From contig SRJI02000004.1 of assembly GCA_005473895.2 (NCBI GenBank), positions 105,814-169,813 on the forward strand: a stretch of DNA of 64,000 nucleotides, read 5' to 3'. This DNA comes from Carideicomes alvinocaridis (GTDB taxonomy: Bacteria; Pseudomonadota; Alphaproteobacteria; Rhodobacterales; Rhodobacteraceae). The translations under genes and the position numbers were made by a program. How positions within the stretch are numbered: position 1 is the first letter of the stretch; the number at the start of each line of letters is the position of its first letter. Positions 7,718 to 18,164 of the stretch are shown in pieces. The notes beneath the pieces were generated by a model. The model worked only from the letters and a program-made list of their open reading frames with translations, was not told the origin of the DNA and did not search any database.

Positions 7718-8983
7718 ATGGACCATTTTCTCTATCGCGACGGCGTGCTTCATGCCGAGGACGTGCCCCTGACCGAGATCGCGGCAGAGGTCGGCACGCC
7801 CTTCTACTGCTACTCCACCGCCACGCTGACGCGGCATTTCCGGCTGTTCGACGAGGCGCTGGAGGGGACCGATCACCTTGTCTGCTACGCGATGAAGGCG
7901 GCGTCCAACCAGGCGATCCTGACCACGCTGGCGGCGCTTGGGGCCGGGATGGACGTGGTGTCGGGCGGGGAATACGCGCGGGCGAAGGCGGCCGGCGTGC
8001 CGGGCGAGCGCATCGTCTTTTCCGGCGTCGGCAAGACCCGGGCCGAGATCGCCGATGCGTTGGAGGGCGGCATCCGCCAGTTCAACGTGGAATCCGAGCC
8101 CGAGCTTGCCGTGATCAGCGCGGTCGCCAGCGGCATGGGCGTGACCGCGCCGGTGACCATCCGCGTGAACCCCGACGTCGATGCCAAAACCCATGCCAAG
8201 ATCTCCACCGGCAAGTCGGAGAACAAGTTCGGCATCCCCATCGCCCGTGCCCGCGAGGTCTATGCCGAGGCCGCGGCCCTGCCGGGGATCGAGGTGGTGG
8301 GGATCGACGTGCATATCGGCTCTCAGTTGACCGACTTGGAGCCCTACCGCCTGGCCTATGAAAAGGTGGCGGACCTGACGCGGGCGCTGCGCGCGGACGG
8401 GCATGACATCAGGCGGCTGGATCTGGGCGGCGGGCTTGGCATCCCCTACGAGCGGTCGAATTCCGCGCCGCCGCTGCCGGTGGAATACGGCGCGCTGGTC
8501 AAGGAGGTGCTGGGTGACCTGGGCTGCGAGCTGGAGATCGAGCCAGGGCGGCTGATCGCCGGGAATGCGGGCGTGCTGGTGTCGGAGGTCATCTACCTCA
8601 AATCCGGCGAGGGGCGGGATTTCCTGATCCTCGACGCGGCGATGAACGACCTGATCCGCCCGGCCATGTACGATGCCTGGCACGACATCGTCCCGGTGCG
8701 GGAGCCCGCGCCGGGGGTGGAGACGGCGCCCTACGACATCGTCGGCCCGGTCTGCGAATCCGGCGATACGTTCGCCAAGGCGCGGCCGATGCCGCCGCTC
8801 GGTGCGGGGGACCTGGTGGCCTTCCGCTCGGCCGGGGCTTACGGCGCGGTGATGGCCAGCGAGTACAACAGCCGCCCGCTGGTGCCCGAGGTCATGGTGA
8901 AGGGCGATCAATTCGCCGTCATCCGCGCCCGCCCGACCTATGACGAGATCCTCAAACGCGATACGCTGCCCCCGTGGCTCTGA
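7718..8983 (+). CDS. lysA: diaminopimelate decarboxylase
   Basis: The enzyme decarboxylates meso-diaminopimelate to L-lysine using pyridoxal phosphate, the last step of lysine synthesis. The fold type III PLP lysine is Lys60 in VCYAMKAASNQ. The HIGSQLTDLEPY block, the phosphate-binding DLGGGLGIPY, EPGRLIAGNAG and the C-terminal GPVCESGD with Cys and Glu are all present. The 421-residue length is standard. The ATG at 7718 follows GGGGATGAC. A TIGR02302 gene follows immediately, an order I recall from related genomes. Confidence 0.96.
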   Translation: MDHFLYRDGVLHAEDVPLTEIAAEVGTPFYCYSTATLTRHFRLFDEALEGTDHLVCYAMKAASNQAILTTLAALGAGMDVVSGGEYARAKAAGVPGERIVFSGVGKTRAEIADALEGGIRQFNVESEPELAVISAVASGMGVTAPVTIRVNPDVDAKTHAKISTGKSENKFGIPIARAREVYAEAAALPGIEVVGIDVHIGSQLTDLEPYRLAYEKVADLTRALRADGHDIRRLDLGGGLGIPYERSNSAPPLPVEYGALVKEVLGDLGCELEIEPGRLIAGNAGVLVSEVIYLKSGEGRDFLILDAAMNDLIRPAMYDAWHDIVPVREPAPGVETAPYDIVGPVCESGDTFAKARPMPPLGAGDLVAFRSAGAYGAVMASEYNSRPLVPEVMVKGDQFAVIRARPTYDEILKRDTLPPWL

Positions 8984-9019
8984 CTGCGTGACGCGGGCGG
9001 GGCCCAGACGGAGGCCGGC

Positions 9020-11674
9020 CTGACAACGCCCGACCGCAAATCCGCCCTCGACCGCCTGCGCTGGCCCCTGCGCCTGACGCGGGCCGGACTCGTGGCGGAA
9101 CGGCTGGTCCGGGGCTTCTGGCCGGTCTGGACCATCCTCATCGCCGTGATCGCCGTGCTGATGCTGGGCTGGCAGGACAGCCTCCCGCTGGAGGCGGTCT
9201 GGGTCGGCGGCGCGCTGGCGGTGCTGGGCCTGCTGGCGGGACTGGTGCTGGGGCTGCGCGGGTTCCGCTGGCCCAGCCGGGCCGAAGCGCTGGCGCGGCT
9301 CGACGCGACCCTGCCGGGCCAGCCCATACAGGCGCTGCTCGACGACCAGGCGATCGGCGGCTCGGACGAGGCATCGCGGCTGGTCTGGGAGGCGCACCAG
9401 GCGCGGATGGCCGAACGTGCCGCCCGGGCCCGGCCGCCGCGGCCCGACCTGCGCGTCTCGCGCCGGGATCCCTTTGCCCTGCGCTATGCCGCGCTGCTGC
9501 TGCTGGCGGTGGCGCTGATCTTCGGCTCGGTCTGGCGCATGGGCTCCGTTCGCGACCTGGGCCCCGGCCCGGCGCAGGCGCTGGCCTCCGGTCCCGCCTG
9601 GGAGGGCTGGGTGGAGCCGCCGGCTTATACCCGCCTGCCGTCTCTCTATCTCGCCGATATTTCCGGCGAACGGCTGGAAGTGCCCGAGGGCAGCCGCATC
9701 ACCATCCGGCTTTATGGCGAAGTCGGCGCGCTCAGCGTGTCCGAGACGGTCTCGGGCCGCGAACCGCCCGCCGCGACGGACGACAACACAGCAGAGGGCG
9801 AGGCCGCGGCCCCGACGGCGGAGGATTTCATCGTCTCCCGCGACGGCCGGCTCGCCATCGAGGGCGAGGGCGGCCGCGCCTGGGACGTGGCGATGATCGA
9901 GGACAGCGCGCCCGAGGTCGCCGTGGACGGCGAGGCCGAGGTGGGCTCGCGCGGCGAGATGACGCTGCCCTTCCGGGCCTCGGACGATCACGGCGTGGCC
10001 GGGGGCGAGGCGCGCATCACGCTCGACCTCGAGGCGGTCGACCGGCGCTACGGCTTCGTCCGCGACCCGGAGCCGCGCGAGCCGATCGTGGTGCCCCTGC
10101 CGATGCCGGTCTCGGGAGACCGGGCGGAGTTCCGCGAAACCCTGATCGAGGATTTCTCGCAGCATCCCTGGGCCAACCTGCCGGTGAAGATCGAGCTGAG
10201 CGTCGGCGACGATGCCGGCCAGGCCGGAACGGCGGCCCCGCTGGAGACCCGGCTGCCCGCGCGGCGCTTCTTCGACCCGATGGCGGCGGCGGTCGCCGAA
10301 CAGCGGCGCGACCTGCTCTGGAGCCGCGCCAATGCCCCCCGCGTGTCACAGGTCCTGCGGGCCGTCTCCAACCGGCCGGAAGACGTGTTCCGCAAGGAAA
10401 CCGCCTATCTCCGCCTGCGCTTCATCCTGCGGCGGCTGGAAAGCTACACCCGCTTCGACGCGCTCGGCGACGATCAGGTCGAGGAGATCTCCAAGGCGCT
10501 CTGGGATCTTGCCGTGCTGCTGGAAGAGGGCGACCTCGGCGACGCGCTGGAGCGGCTGCGCCGGGCGCAGGACCGGCTGGCCGAAGCGATGAAGAACGGC
10601 GCCTCGGACGAGGAGATCGCCCAGCTGATGCAGGAGCTGCGCGAGGCCACCGACGATTACATGCGCCAGCTGGCCCAGCAGCAGGGGCAGGAGGGCCAAG
10701 ACCAGCAGCAGGCCCAGGGCGACCAGAACACGATGCAGATGACCCAGAACGATCTGCAGCGGATGATGGACCGCATCCAGGAGCTGATGGAAGAGGGCCG
10801 CATGGCCGAGGCGCAGCAGGCGCTGGAAGAGCTCCAGAAGCTGATGGAGAACATGCGTGTCACACAGGGCCAGCAGGGCCAGGGCCAGCAATCGCCCGGT
10901 CAGCAGGCGATGGAGGGCCTGGCGGAGACGCTGCGCAACCAGCAGGGCCTGTCGGACGAGGCCTTCCGCGACCTGCAGGAACAGTTCAACCCGGGCGCAA
11001 ACCAGGGGCAGTCGCAGGGCAACCAGGGCCGCGACGGCGATATGGGCCAGGGCCAGCAGCACGGCCAGGGCCAAGGGCAGCAGCAGGGCCAGGGCCAGCA
11101 GCCGGGTCAGCAACCCGGGCAGCAACCGGGGCAGCAACCGGGCCAGGGCCAGGGCGAAGGACAGGCCGACGACCTCGCCGGGTCCTTGGCTGACCGTCAG
11201 CAGGCGCTGCGCAACGAGCTGAACCGCCAGCGCCAGAACCTGCCGGGCGCCGGCGGCGAGCAGGGCGATGCGGCGCGCGAACAGCTTGGCCGTGCCGATC
11301 GGGCCATGGATGACGCGGAACAGGCGCTGCGTGGCGGCGACCTGCCCGAGGCGATCGACCGACAGTCAGAGGCGATGGAGGCGTTGCGGGAAGGCATGCG
11401 CAACCTCGGCGAGGCGCTGGCGCAGGAACAGAAGCAGCAGAACCAGGGACAGCAGGGCGAGGCGCAGGGCAACCGCTCGGCCCAGCAGCGCGACCCGCTG
11501 GGGCGCAGCGCGGGCAGCAACGGCCAGCTCGGCACCGACGAGAACCTGCTGAAGGGCGAGGACGTCTATCGCCGCGCCCGGGAATTGCTGGACGAGATCC
11601 GCCGCCGCTCTGGCGAGGGCGAGCGGCCGGAAATCGAGCTGGAATACCTGGAACGCCTGCTGGAGCGGTTCTGA
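9020..11674 (+). CDS. TIGR02302/DUF4175 large membrane protein
   Basis: This protein of about 860-885 residues has two N-terminal membrane segments (WTILIAVIAVLMLGW and VGGALAVLGLLAGLVLGL), a third at about residue 130 (ALLLLAVALIFGSVW), a large extracytoplasmic part and a helical, Gln/Gly-rich C-terminal half. It fits the TIGR02302 family of conserved alphaproteobacterial proteins of unknown role. The first canonical start is GTG at 9092, but family-like sequence TTPDRKSALDRLRWPLRLTR is encoded upstream, back to a CTG at 9020 that has GGAGG at 9010-9014. No ATG, GTG or TTG lies in frame between the lysA stop and 9092. A 12-bp tandem repeat encoding QQPG occupies 11096-11143. Confidence 0.8.
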   Translation: MTTPDRKSALDRLRWPLRLTRAGLVAERLVRGFWPVWTILIAVIAVLMLGWQDSLPLEAVWVGGALAVLGLLAGLVLGLRGFRWPSRAEALARLDATLPGQPIQALLDDQAIGGSDEASRLVWEAHQARMAERAARARPPRPDLRVSRRDPFALRYAALLLLAVALIFGSVWRMGSVRDLGPGPAQALASGPAWEGWVEPPAYTRLPSLYLADISGERLEVPEGSRITIRLYGEVGALSVSETVSGREPPAATDDNTAEGEAAAPTAEDFIVSRDGRLAIEGEGGRAWDVAMIEDSAPEVAVDGEAEVGSRGEMTLPFRASDDHGVAGGEARITLDLEAVDRRYGFVRDPEPREPIVVPLPMPVSGDRAEFRETLIEDFSQHPWANLPVKIELSVGDDAGQAGTAAPLETRLPARRFFDPMAAAVAEQRRDLLWSRANAPRVSQVLRAVSNRPEDVFRKETAYLRLRFILRRLESYTRFDALGDDQVEEISKALWDLAVLLEEGDLGDALERLRRAQDRLAEAMKNGASDEEIAQLMQELREATDDYMRQLAQQQGQEGQDQQQAQGDQNTMQMTQNDLQRMMDRIQELMEEGRMAEAQQALEELQKLMENMRVTQGQQGQGQQSPGQQAMEGLAETLRNQQGLSDEAFRDLQEQFNPGANQGQSQGNQGRDGDMGQGQQHGQGQGQQQGQGQQPGQQPGQQPGQQPGQGQGEGQADDLAGSLADRQQALRNELNRQRQNLPGAGGEQGDAAREQLGRADRAMDDAEQALRGGDLPEAIDRQSEAMEALREGMRNLGEALAQEQKQQNQGQQGEAQGNRSAQQRDPLGRSAGSNGQLGTDENLLKGEDVYRRARELLDEIRRRSGEGERPEIELEYLERLLERF
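11096..11143 (+). repeat. 12-bp tandem repeat encoding QQPG units
   Basis: There are four consecutive 12-bp units of the type CAGCAACCGGGG, coding Gln-Gln-Pro-Gly, inside the longer Gln/Gly-rich stretch of the TIGR02302 gene. Unit number may vary between strains by slippage. The repeat stays in frame, so variation would only change linker length. Confidence 0.85.
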
Positions 11675-11715
11675 GAAGCGACCCCCTCGGGGCCGTCGCC
11701 AGAGCCTGCCGTCGC

Positions 11716-12591
11716 TCAGTCGCCGCTGCTTTCGGCCATGCTTTCGAGCCAGACCAGGAGGTCGTCCAGCCGGTTGTTCAGCCACAGGCGCAGGCCGTCC
11801 ACGAAGGCGACGTAACCGTCGAGGGCCGGGGCGATCTGCGGCAGCCGCGCGCCGATCTGCCCGGCAAAGACGTAGAGCAGCGTGGCGAGCGCGAAAAGCG
11901 CCACGGCCAGCACGAAACCCCGCCGGAACCCGCCGCGCGAGGGCTGCGCCGGCTGGTCCCATGCCTCCGGCTCCGCATGCGCGGTCTTGCGTTCGCCGCC
12001 CGAGCGGAGGGTAGAATTGATTTCGTCGATATCGGGCAGCAAGTCGCGGCGCGATCCGGGCTGCGCGGCCCCGTCCTCGACAGAGGTGGCCGGGGCCTCG
12101 TCCTCGGGGTCGCGGCCGTGCATGCGAGCCAGCCGGTCGCGGGCCTCGCGGGCGCGCTGCGCGGCGTCGCTCTGGCTGCCATCCTGGTCGAGGGCCAGTT
12201 CCTGCTGGCTTTCCAGCCCGCCCTGACGCTCGGCCGCGCGGGCGCGGGCCTCGGCCTCGGCCTCTTCGCGCAGGAGGTCGGCGACGGCGGGGTCGAGCCG
12301 GCGGCGGGGCTCGGGGCGGGCCGGCGCCGCGTCGTGCTCCGAAGAGCTCTCCGGCGCGCGCTCCGACTGCGGCATGGGCGAGGGGTGGCTGTCCTGCGGC
12401 TCGTCCGGCGGCGTCCAGTCCCGGTCGGGCACGGCTTCACCCAGATCCTCGGCGAGCTCGGGGTCGTGGTCGGGATGCTGCTGGAACCAGGTATGCCCGC
12501 AGCTGGAGCATTGCACGTCCCGCCCGGCCTCCGGGATCACCTCGTCAGGTACCTCGTATTGCGCCCCGCAATTCGGGCAAATCAAACGCAT
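11716..12591 (-). CDS. zinc-ribbon (MJ0042-type) membrane protein
   Basis: This 291-residue protein begins with a zinc ribbon of the MJ0042 type: CPNCGAQYEVPDEVIPEAGR, then CSSCGHTWF, giving a four-Cys site. A long acidic, low-complexity linker of about 170 residues follows. A single membrane segment FVLAVALFALATLLYVFAG lies at about residue 225, followed by an amphipathic C-terminus. The ATG at 12591 opens the ribbon directly. The gene is divergent from ftsE across 187 bp. The architecture suggests a cytoplasmic metal-binding head on a membrane anchor. A role with the FtsEX module is suggested only by adjacency. Confidence 0.8.
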   Translation of the reverse strand: MRLICPNCGAQYEVPDEVIPEAGRDVQCSSCGHTWFQQHPDHDPELAEDLGEAVPDRDWTPPDEPQDSHPSPMPQSERAPESSSEHDAAPARPEPRRRLDPAVADLLREEAEAEARARAAERQGGLESQQELALDQDGSQSDAAQRAREARDRLARMHGRDPEDEAPATSVEDGAAQPGSRRDLLPDIDEINSTLRSGGERKTAHAEPEAWDQPAQPSRGGFRRGFVLAVALFALATLLYVFAGQIGARLPQIAPALDGYVAFVDGLRLWLNNRLDDLLVWLESMAESSGD

Positions 12592-12778
12592 ATTTCTCTC
12601 GTCCAGGTCGTTTGCCAGGTCATCGCAGGAACGGGCATGCCGCGGTCATGCCGTATCTCCGGCGTCTAGGCTGGCGCATGAACATGGAAAAGTCCAATCA
12701 TTCGGCGGCGCGGATTGAAACCCCCGCGCGGCTGAGGCAATAGGGTGACGGAGTTCTGAAGGGGCACGAGGGGCCGCC

Positions 12779-13462
12779 GTGATCGAGTTGGACAATGTGG
12801 CCTACAGCTACGATTTCGGCGGACGCGAGCTGTTCAGCGACGTCTCGCTGAAACTGTCTCCCGGCTCGTTCCACTTTCTCACCGGCCCGTCCGGCGCGGG
12901 CAAGACCACCTTCCTCAAGCTCTGCTACGGCGCGCTGCGCCCGTCCTCCGGGGCGGTGCGGCTGTTCGGCGAGGACCTGGGCGAGATGGGACGCGACGGC
13001 GTCGCCCTGTCGCGCCGCCGGATCGGGGTGGTGCACCAGGATTGCCAGTTTCTCGACCACCTCACGGTGCGCGAGAACGTGGCCCTGCCGCTGATGGTGG
13101 CCGGGGAGGACGTGACCGCCGAACAGGCCAACCTGGCCGAGCTCCTGTCCTGGGTTGGGCTGAGCGAACGCGCCGACGCCCTGCCGCCGGAACTGTCGGG
13201 CGGCGAGCGGCAGCGCGCGGCGCTGGCACGGGCGGTCATCATGTCGCCCGACGTGGTGCTGGCCGACGAGCCCACCGGCAATATCGACTGGGAGATGGCG
13301 CAGCGGCTGATGCGCCTGCTGGTGGAGCTCAACCGCATGGGCAAGACCATCATGATCGCCACCCACGACCTCGGGCTGGTCCGCGCCGCGAAAAGCCAGG
13401 TGCAGGCCCGGATCCTTCGCATCGGCGGCGGGCGGCTGCAGCTTGCGGGGGCGGACCTGTGA
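12779..13462 (+). CDS. ftsE: cell division ATP-binding protein FtsE
   Basis: FtsE is the ATPase of the FtsEX complex, which controls peptidoglycan hydrolysis at the division septum. The 227 residues contain Walker A GPSGAGKT (36-43), the Q-loop VVHQDCQFLDHLTV, signature LSGGERQRAALARA, Walker B VVLADEPT with the catalytic Glu, and a switch His in IATHDLG. The start is GTG at 12779, giving MIELDNVAYSYDFGG. It overlaps ftsX by 4 bp (GTGA), which is typical of tight 1:1 coupling. Confidence 0.95.
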   Translation: MIELDNVAYSYDFGGRELFSDVSLKLSPGSFHFLTGPSGAGKTTFLKLCYGALRPSSGAVRLFGEDLGEMGRDGVALSRRRIGVVHQDCQFLDHLTVRENVALPLMVAGEDVTAEQANLAELLSWVGLSERADALPPELSGGERQRAALARAVIMSPDVVLADEPTGNIDWEMAQRLMRLLVELNRMGKTIMIATHDLGLVRAAKSQVQARILRIGGGRLQLAGADL

Positions 13463-14361
13463 CGAGGCTGGCCGACCTCCTGGCGCTGGTCACCGGCGAC
13501 CGGCAGGCCGACCGGGTGGTGCCGCCCACCGGTATCTCGGCCTGGCTGACGTTGTTCACCGCCGGGGCCATGGCCTTTCTGACGGTCTTTGCCCTGGCCC
13601 TGTCGCTGGCCGCGGGCCGGCTGGCCGACCGCTGGGGCGAGGAGCTGGCACGCAGCGCCACGCTGCGCATCTCCGCCCCGCAGGACCAGATGGAGGCGCA
13701 GACCCGCGCCGCGCTGAAGGTGCTGGAGGAGACGCCGGGCATCGCCACGGCCCGCGCCCTGTCCCCGGCCGAGCAGCGGGCGCTGCTCGCGCCGTGGTTC
13801 GGCCCGGACCTGCCGGTGGAGACGCTGCCGATCCCGCAGCTGATCGAGATTGTCGAGACGGACGAGGGCTTCGACCCGGCGGGCCTGCGCCTGCGGCTTC
13901 AGGCCGAGGTGCCGGGCGCGCTGCTGGATGACCATACCCGCTGGCGCCGGCCGCTGGTGCGCGCGGCGGACAGCCTGCGGCTGCTGGGCTGGATCTCCAT
14001 CGGGCTGATCGGGGCGGCCACGGCGGCGATGATCACGCTGGCCGCCAATGCCTCGCTCGCCGCCAATGCGCAGGTGATCGCAGTGCTGCGCCTCGTGGGG
14101 GCCACGGATCACTACATCGCCAGCGCCTTCGTGCGCCGCTTCACCCTGCGGGCCCTGGGCGGCGCGCTGCTGGGCACCGTGCTGGGCCTGGGCGCGGTGG
14201 CGCTGCTGCCCGACACCTCCGATGCGGGGGATTTCCTGACCGGGCTGGGCTTTCACGGCGCCGGCTGGCTCTGGGCGGTGCTGATCCCGCCACTGGCCGC
14301 GCTGGTCGCCTTCGCCGCGACCCGCTACGCTGCGCTGCGGACATTGAGGGAGCTTGCATGA
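13459..14361 (+). CDS. ftsX: cell division protein FtsX-like permease
   Basis: This is the membrane partner of FtsE, about 300 residues starting at a GTG that overlaps the ftsE stop. It has a membrane segment near residues 30-50 (LTLFTAGAMAFLTVFALALSL), a periplasmic domain of about 110 residues, then three further helices (LGWISIGLIGAATAAMITLAA, the GALLGTVLGLGAVALL region, and WLWAVLIPPLAALVAFAA). This four-helix layout is standard for FtsX. IAVLRLVGATDHYIASAFVRRF is the conserved FtsX coupling region. It overlaps plsC by 4 bp. Confidence 0.93.
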   Translation: MTRLADLLALVTGDRQADRVVPPTGISAWLTLFTAGAMAFLTVFALALSLAAGRLADRWGEELARSATLRISAPQDQMEAQTRAALKVLEETPGIATARALSPAEQRALLAPWFGPDLPVETLPIPQLIEIVETDEGFDPAGLRLRLQAEVPGALLDDHTRWRRPLVRAADSLRLLGWISIGLIGAATAAMITLAANASLAANAQVIAVLRLVGATDHYIASAFVRRFTLRALGGALLGTVLGLGAVALLPDTSDAGDFLTGLGFHGAGWLWAVLIPPLAALVAFAATRYAALRTLRELA

Positions 14362-15101
14362 GGCCCTATCCGCTGCAATGGCTGCTGTCGCTTCTGTTCA
14401 TCGTGCAGATGTATGTCGCGATGGGCGTGCTGGGGCTGATCTACCTGCCGCGGACGCTGCTCCGGCAGGAAGGGGCCTATGACGCGGTCCACGCCTATTG
14501 CCGCTGGGTGCGCTGGACGCTGAAGATCCTCTGCGGGCTGCGCACCGAGGTCCGGGGCCCCGTCCCGCAGGACGAGGTGATGATCGCTGCCAAGCACCAG
14601 AGCTTTCTCGACATCATCATGATCGTGTCGGTGGTGCCGCGGCCGAAATTCATCATGAAGGCGTCGCTGGTCTATGCGCCGGTGCTGGGGTGGTACGCGC
14701 TCAAGCTCGGCTGCGTCCCGGTCAATCGCGGCCGCCGGTCCGAGGCGATCCGCAAGATGGTGCGCGACGTCACCCATGGCGACGCGCCGGCCGGGCAGCT
14801 GATCATCTATCCGCAGGGCACGCGGGCCGCGCCGGGGGCGATGCTGCCCTACAAGGGAGGCACCGCCGCGCTTTATGCCGAGACGGGCCAGCCCTGCGTG
14901 CCGGCGGCGGCGAATGTCGGCCTGTTCTGGCCGCGTCACGGGATCTATCGCAAGCCGGGCCTGGCCGTGGTGGAGTTCCTGCCGCGCATGGCGCCGGGGA
15001 TGCAGCGGCAGGCCTTCATGGCCGAGCTGGAGCAGGTGATCGAAGGACGCTCCAACGCGCTGATGGCGGAGGCGGGGTTCAATGTCCAGAAGCTGGATTG
15101 A
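14358..15101 (+). CDS. plsC: 1-acyl-sn-glycerol-3-phosphate acyltransferase
   Basis: The product acylates lysophosphatidic acid to phosphatidic acid at the inner membrane. The 247-residue protein has an N-terminal membrane segment (LQWLLSLLFIVQMYVAMGVL), the catalytic AAKHQSFLDIIM (H-x4-D), VPRPKFIMKASL, VPVNRGRRSEA and the glycerophosphate-binding IYPQGTRAAPG, where Gln replaces the more common Glu of EGTR. It belongs to the ftsE-ftsX-plsC operon by 4-bp overlap and overlaps the next gene by 20 bp. Acyl donor preference cannot be read from sequence. Confidence 0.92.
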   Translation: MRPYPLQWLLSLLFIVQMYVAMGVLGLIYLPRTLLRQEGAYDAVHAYCRWVRWTLKILCGLRTEVRGPVPQDEVMIAAKHQSFLDIIMIVSVVPRPKFIMKASLVYAPVLGWYALKLGCVPVNRGRRSEAIRKMVRDVTHGDAPAGQLIIYPQGTRAAPGAMLPYKGGTAALYAETGQPCVPAAANVGLFWPRHGIYRKPGLAVVEFLPRMAPGMQRQAFMAELEQVIEGRSNALMAEAGFNVQKLD

Positions 15102-15690
15102 GGACGAAACCGCGCTGCTGGCGCACTATGGCACCCCGGGACGGCCCGCCCTGCGCAAGGTCGTTCACCGCCTCACGCCGCTTTACCGCCGATGGATCAT
15201 GGCCTCGCGCTTCTGCGTGCTGTGCACGGTGGGACCCGAGGGCACCGACGGCAGTCCGCGCGGCGACGATGGCCCGGTCGTGGCCGAGCTCGACGACCGC
15301 AGGCTCGCCATGCCGGACTGGCGCGGCAACAACCGGCTGGATTCCCTGCGCAACATCGTGCGGGACGGGCGAGTGTCGCTGATGTTCATGGTCCCCGGCT
15401 CGACCAACTTGGTGCGGGTGAACGGGACCGCGCGGCTCAGCGCCGACGAGGATCTGCGGGCGCTGTTCGACCGGGAGGGGCGCAGGCCCGCGACGGTGAT
15501 CGTGATCGAGCTGGCCGAGATCTATTCGCAATGCGCCCGGGCGGTGATGCGCGCGGGCCTCTGGTCGCGCGACGATGCGGGCGGCCTGCCGAGCGTGGGT
15601 GACCTGCTGGCCGAGGCGACCGCTGGCGAGGAGGGCGGGGCCGAGTACGACGCCGGATGGTCCAAGCCTGCCGCGAGGACGATGTGGTGA
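15082..15690 (+). CDS. PPOX-type FMN-binding protein (MSMEG_1061-like)
   Basis: This 202-residue protein has the split-barrel fold of the pyridoxamine-phosphate-oxidase-like flavoproteins. Recognisable blocks are ASRFCVLCTVGPEGTDGSPR, the flavin-contacting MPDWRGNNRLDSLRNIVRDG, and VSLMFMVPGSTNLVRVNGTA, which together match the MSMEG_1061 subfamily. The ATG at 15082 lies inside the last codons of plsC (20-bp overlap), so translation is coupled. The reaction is unknown; members may bind FMN, F420 or haem. Confidence 0.85.
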   Translation: MSRSWIEDETALLAHYGTPGRPALRKVVHRLTPLYRRWIMASRFCVLCTVGPEGTDGSPRGDDGPVVAELDDRRLAMPDWRGNNRLDSLRNIVRDGRVSLMFMVPGSTNLVRVNGTARLSADEDLRALFDREGRRPATVIVIELAEIYSQCARAVMRAGLWSRDDAGGLPSVGDLLAEATAGEEGGAEYDAGWSKPAARTMW

Positions 15691-15694
15691 GCGC

Positions 15695-16180
15695 CTAGAG
15701 CCGCGCCAGCCGATCGCGCCACCGTGCCCGGCGCTGCCGCCTGAGCCAGACCCCGGCCATGGCAAGGGCCGTGAGCACGGCCCAGCCCCAGTGCCCCGCG
15801 ATCCCCTGCCAGAGCGAAAGCCGGGGTATTTCGGGCACCTCTGCCGGGATCAGCCCGGCGCGCTGAGCCGCGGCCAGTTCCGCCAGGTCCAGGACCACCG
15901 CCCGCGGCGCGTCGCAGCCGCGCTCGGCCAACGCGTAGCCGGTGGCGGTGCGCCAGACCGGCAGACCCAGCACACGGCCCTGCCGCTGGTGCTGGCACAG
16001 CCAGAGCGTCGTGCCGCTGTTGGTGGCGATCAGCGTCCGGGCGACCGGCGCCAGGCGCTCGGACACGCCGAAGAGAGGCGAGGGCGCCGCGGTCGCCGCC
16101 CCGGCGGGCAGGGTGGTGAGGAGGAGGGTCAGGATCGCGGCGGCAACGGACGGGCCGCGGGAAAGGGAATTTCGCTTCAT
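15695..16180 (-). CDS. hypothetical exported protein with C-terminal membrane anchor
   Basis: I do not recognise this 161-residue protein. It has an N-terminal signal peptide (VAAAILTLLLTTLPAGAATA) and an extracytoplasmic part of about 95 residues with two Cys (LWLCQHQRQGR and AERGCDAPR) that could form a disulfide. A C-terminal membrane helix (WGWAVLTALAMAGVWL) is followed by an Arg-rich tail, so it is predicted to be anchored by its C-terminus. It lies downstream of lpdA on the same strand beyond a strong hairpin, and converges on the PPOX gene with 4 bp between stops. Confidence 0.65.
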   Translation of the reverse strand: MKRNSLSRGPSVAAAILTLLLTTLPAGAATAAPSPLFGVSERLAPVARTLIATNSGTTLWLCQHQRQGRVLGLPVWRTATGYALAERGCDAPRAVVLDLAELAAAQRAGLIPAEVPEIPRLSLWQGIAGHWGWAVLTALAMAGVWLRRQRRARWRDRLARL

Positions 16181-16230
16181 GTGGCGCTTCTCTGTCCGAA
16201 ATGCGGCGAAATCTGGGCGCGTCTCGGACG

Positions 16231-16273
16231 AAAACGGGGCGGGCGTTCCATCATGTGAACAATCCCGCCCCGT
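16231..16273 (-). terminator. terminator downstream of lpdA
   Basis: A perfect 10-bp inverted repeat, ACGGGGCGGG at 16234-16243 and CCCGCCCCGT at 16264-16273, is followed on the minus strand by TTTT. It lies 19 bp past the lpdA stop and should end that transcript. On the plus strand a shorter T run follows, so it may be weakly bidirectional. Confidence 0.8.
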
Positions 16274-16291
16274 CTTTGTGAGTGTCGCCGA

Positions 16292-17680
<1,389 letters not shown>

Positions 17681-17756
17681 GGGTCTCTCCTCGTGGTCAG
17701 TCCGGGCGTTGCGCGCGTCATGGTCTCCGGTCGCGCAGGCCGTGTTCGGGAACAGG

Positions 17757-18164
17757 TCATATCAGGGCGGCCAGCGCCATCAACATGGTGGCGAAGAAGC
17801 CGATTGCGAAGATCAGGGACCGCCAGGGCGCCCATCCGAAAGCATAGGCTGGCACGTAAAGCACACGCGCGCCCAGATAGGCCCAGGCGCAGGCGGCGGT
17901 CAGGGGTGTCGATTGGCCCGTCACCGCGATGATCAGCGCGGCGGGGGCGAAGAGGGTCAGCGCCTCGAAATGATTGCCGAGCGCACGCTGCAGCCGCCCC
18001 GTCCGGGCCGACATCTGGCGCGACGGGTCGCGGTCGCGGGGCGAGGTGGTGTAGCCGACGCCCAGCTCGCGGTTGGCGGGGATCGCCATCAACGCGAACT
18101 GGACCCCCTGCAGCAGGAGGGCCAGGGCCAGGACGGTCAGCTCGGGGGTCATCTGGGGGATCAC
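17757..18164 (-). CDS. MAPEG-family membrane protein
   Basis: This 135-residue protein has four hydrophobic helices with the MAPEG pattern: [17 protein letters not shown], then [21 protein letters not shown] (conserved Arg/Asn/His/Glu helix), [16 protein letters not shown] and [18 protein letters not shown]. It resembles the small bacterial MAPEG proteins of unknown substrate. I chose GTG at 18164, which overlaps the upstream stop as GTGA and has AGGAGG 7 nt ahead; ATG at 18152 is the alternative. It is coupled to the glycosyltransferase gene. Confidence 0.85.
   Translation of the reverse strand: MIPQMTPELTVLALALLLQGVQFALMAIPANRELGVGYTTSPRDRDPSRQMSARTGRLQRALGNHFEALTLFAPAALIIAVTGQSTPLTAACAWAYLGARVLYVPAYAFGWAPWRSLIFAIGFFATMLMALAALI

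Noticed and set aside
7172..10165. 997-codon open frame on the minus strand
   Set aside because: It lies antisense to lysA and the TIGR02302 gene, is low in complexity (Arg/Gly/His-rich) and shows no family motif.
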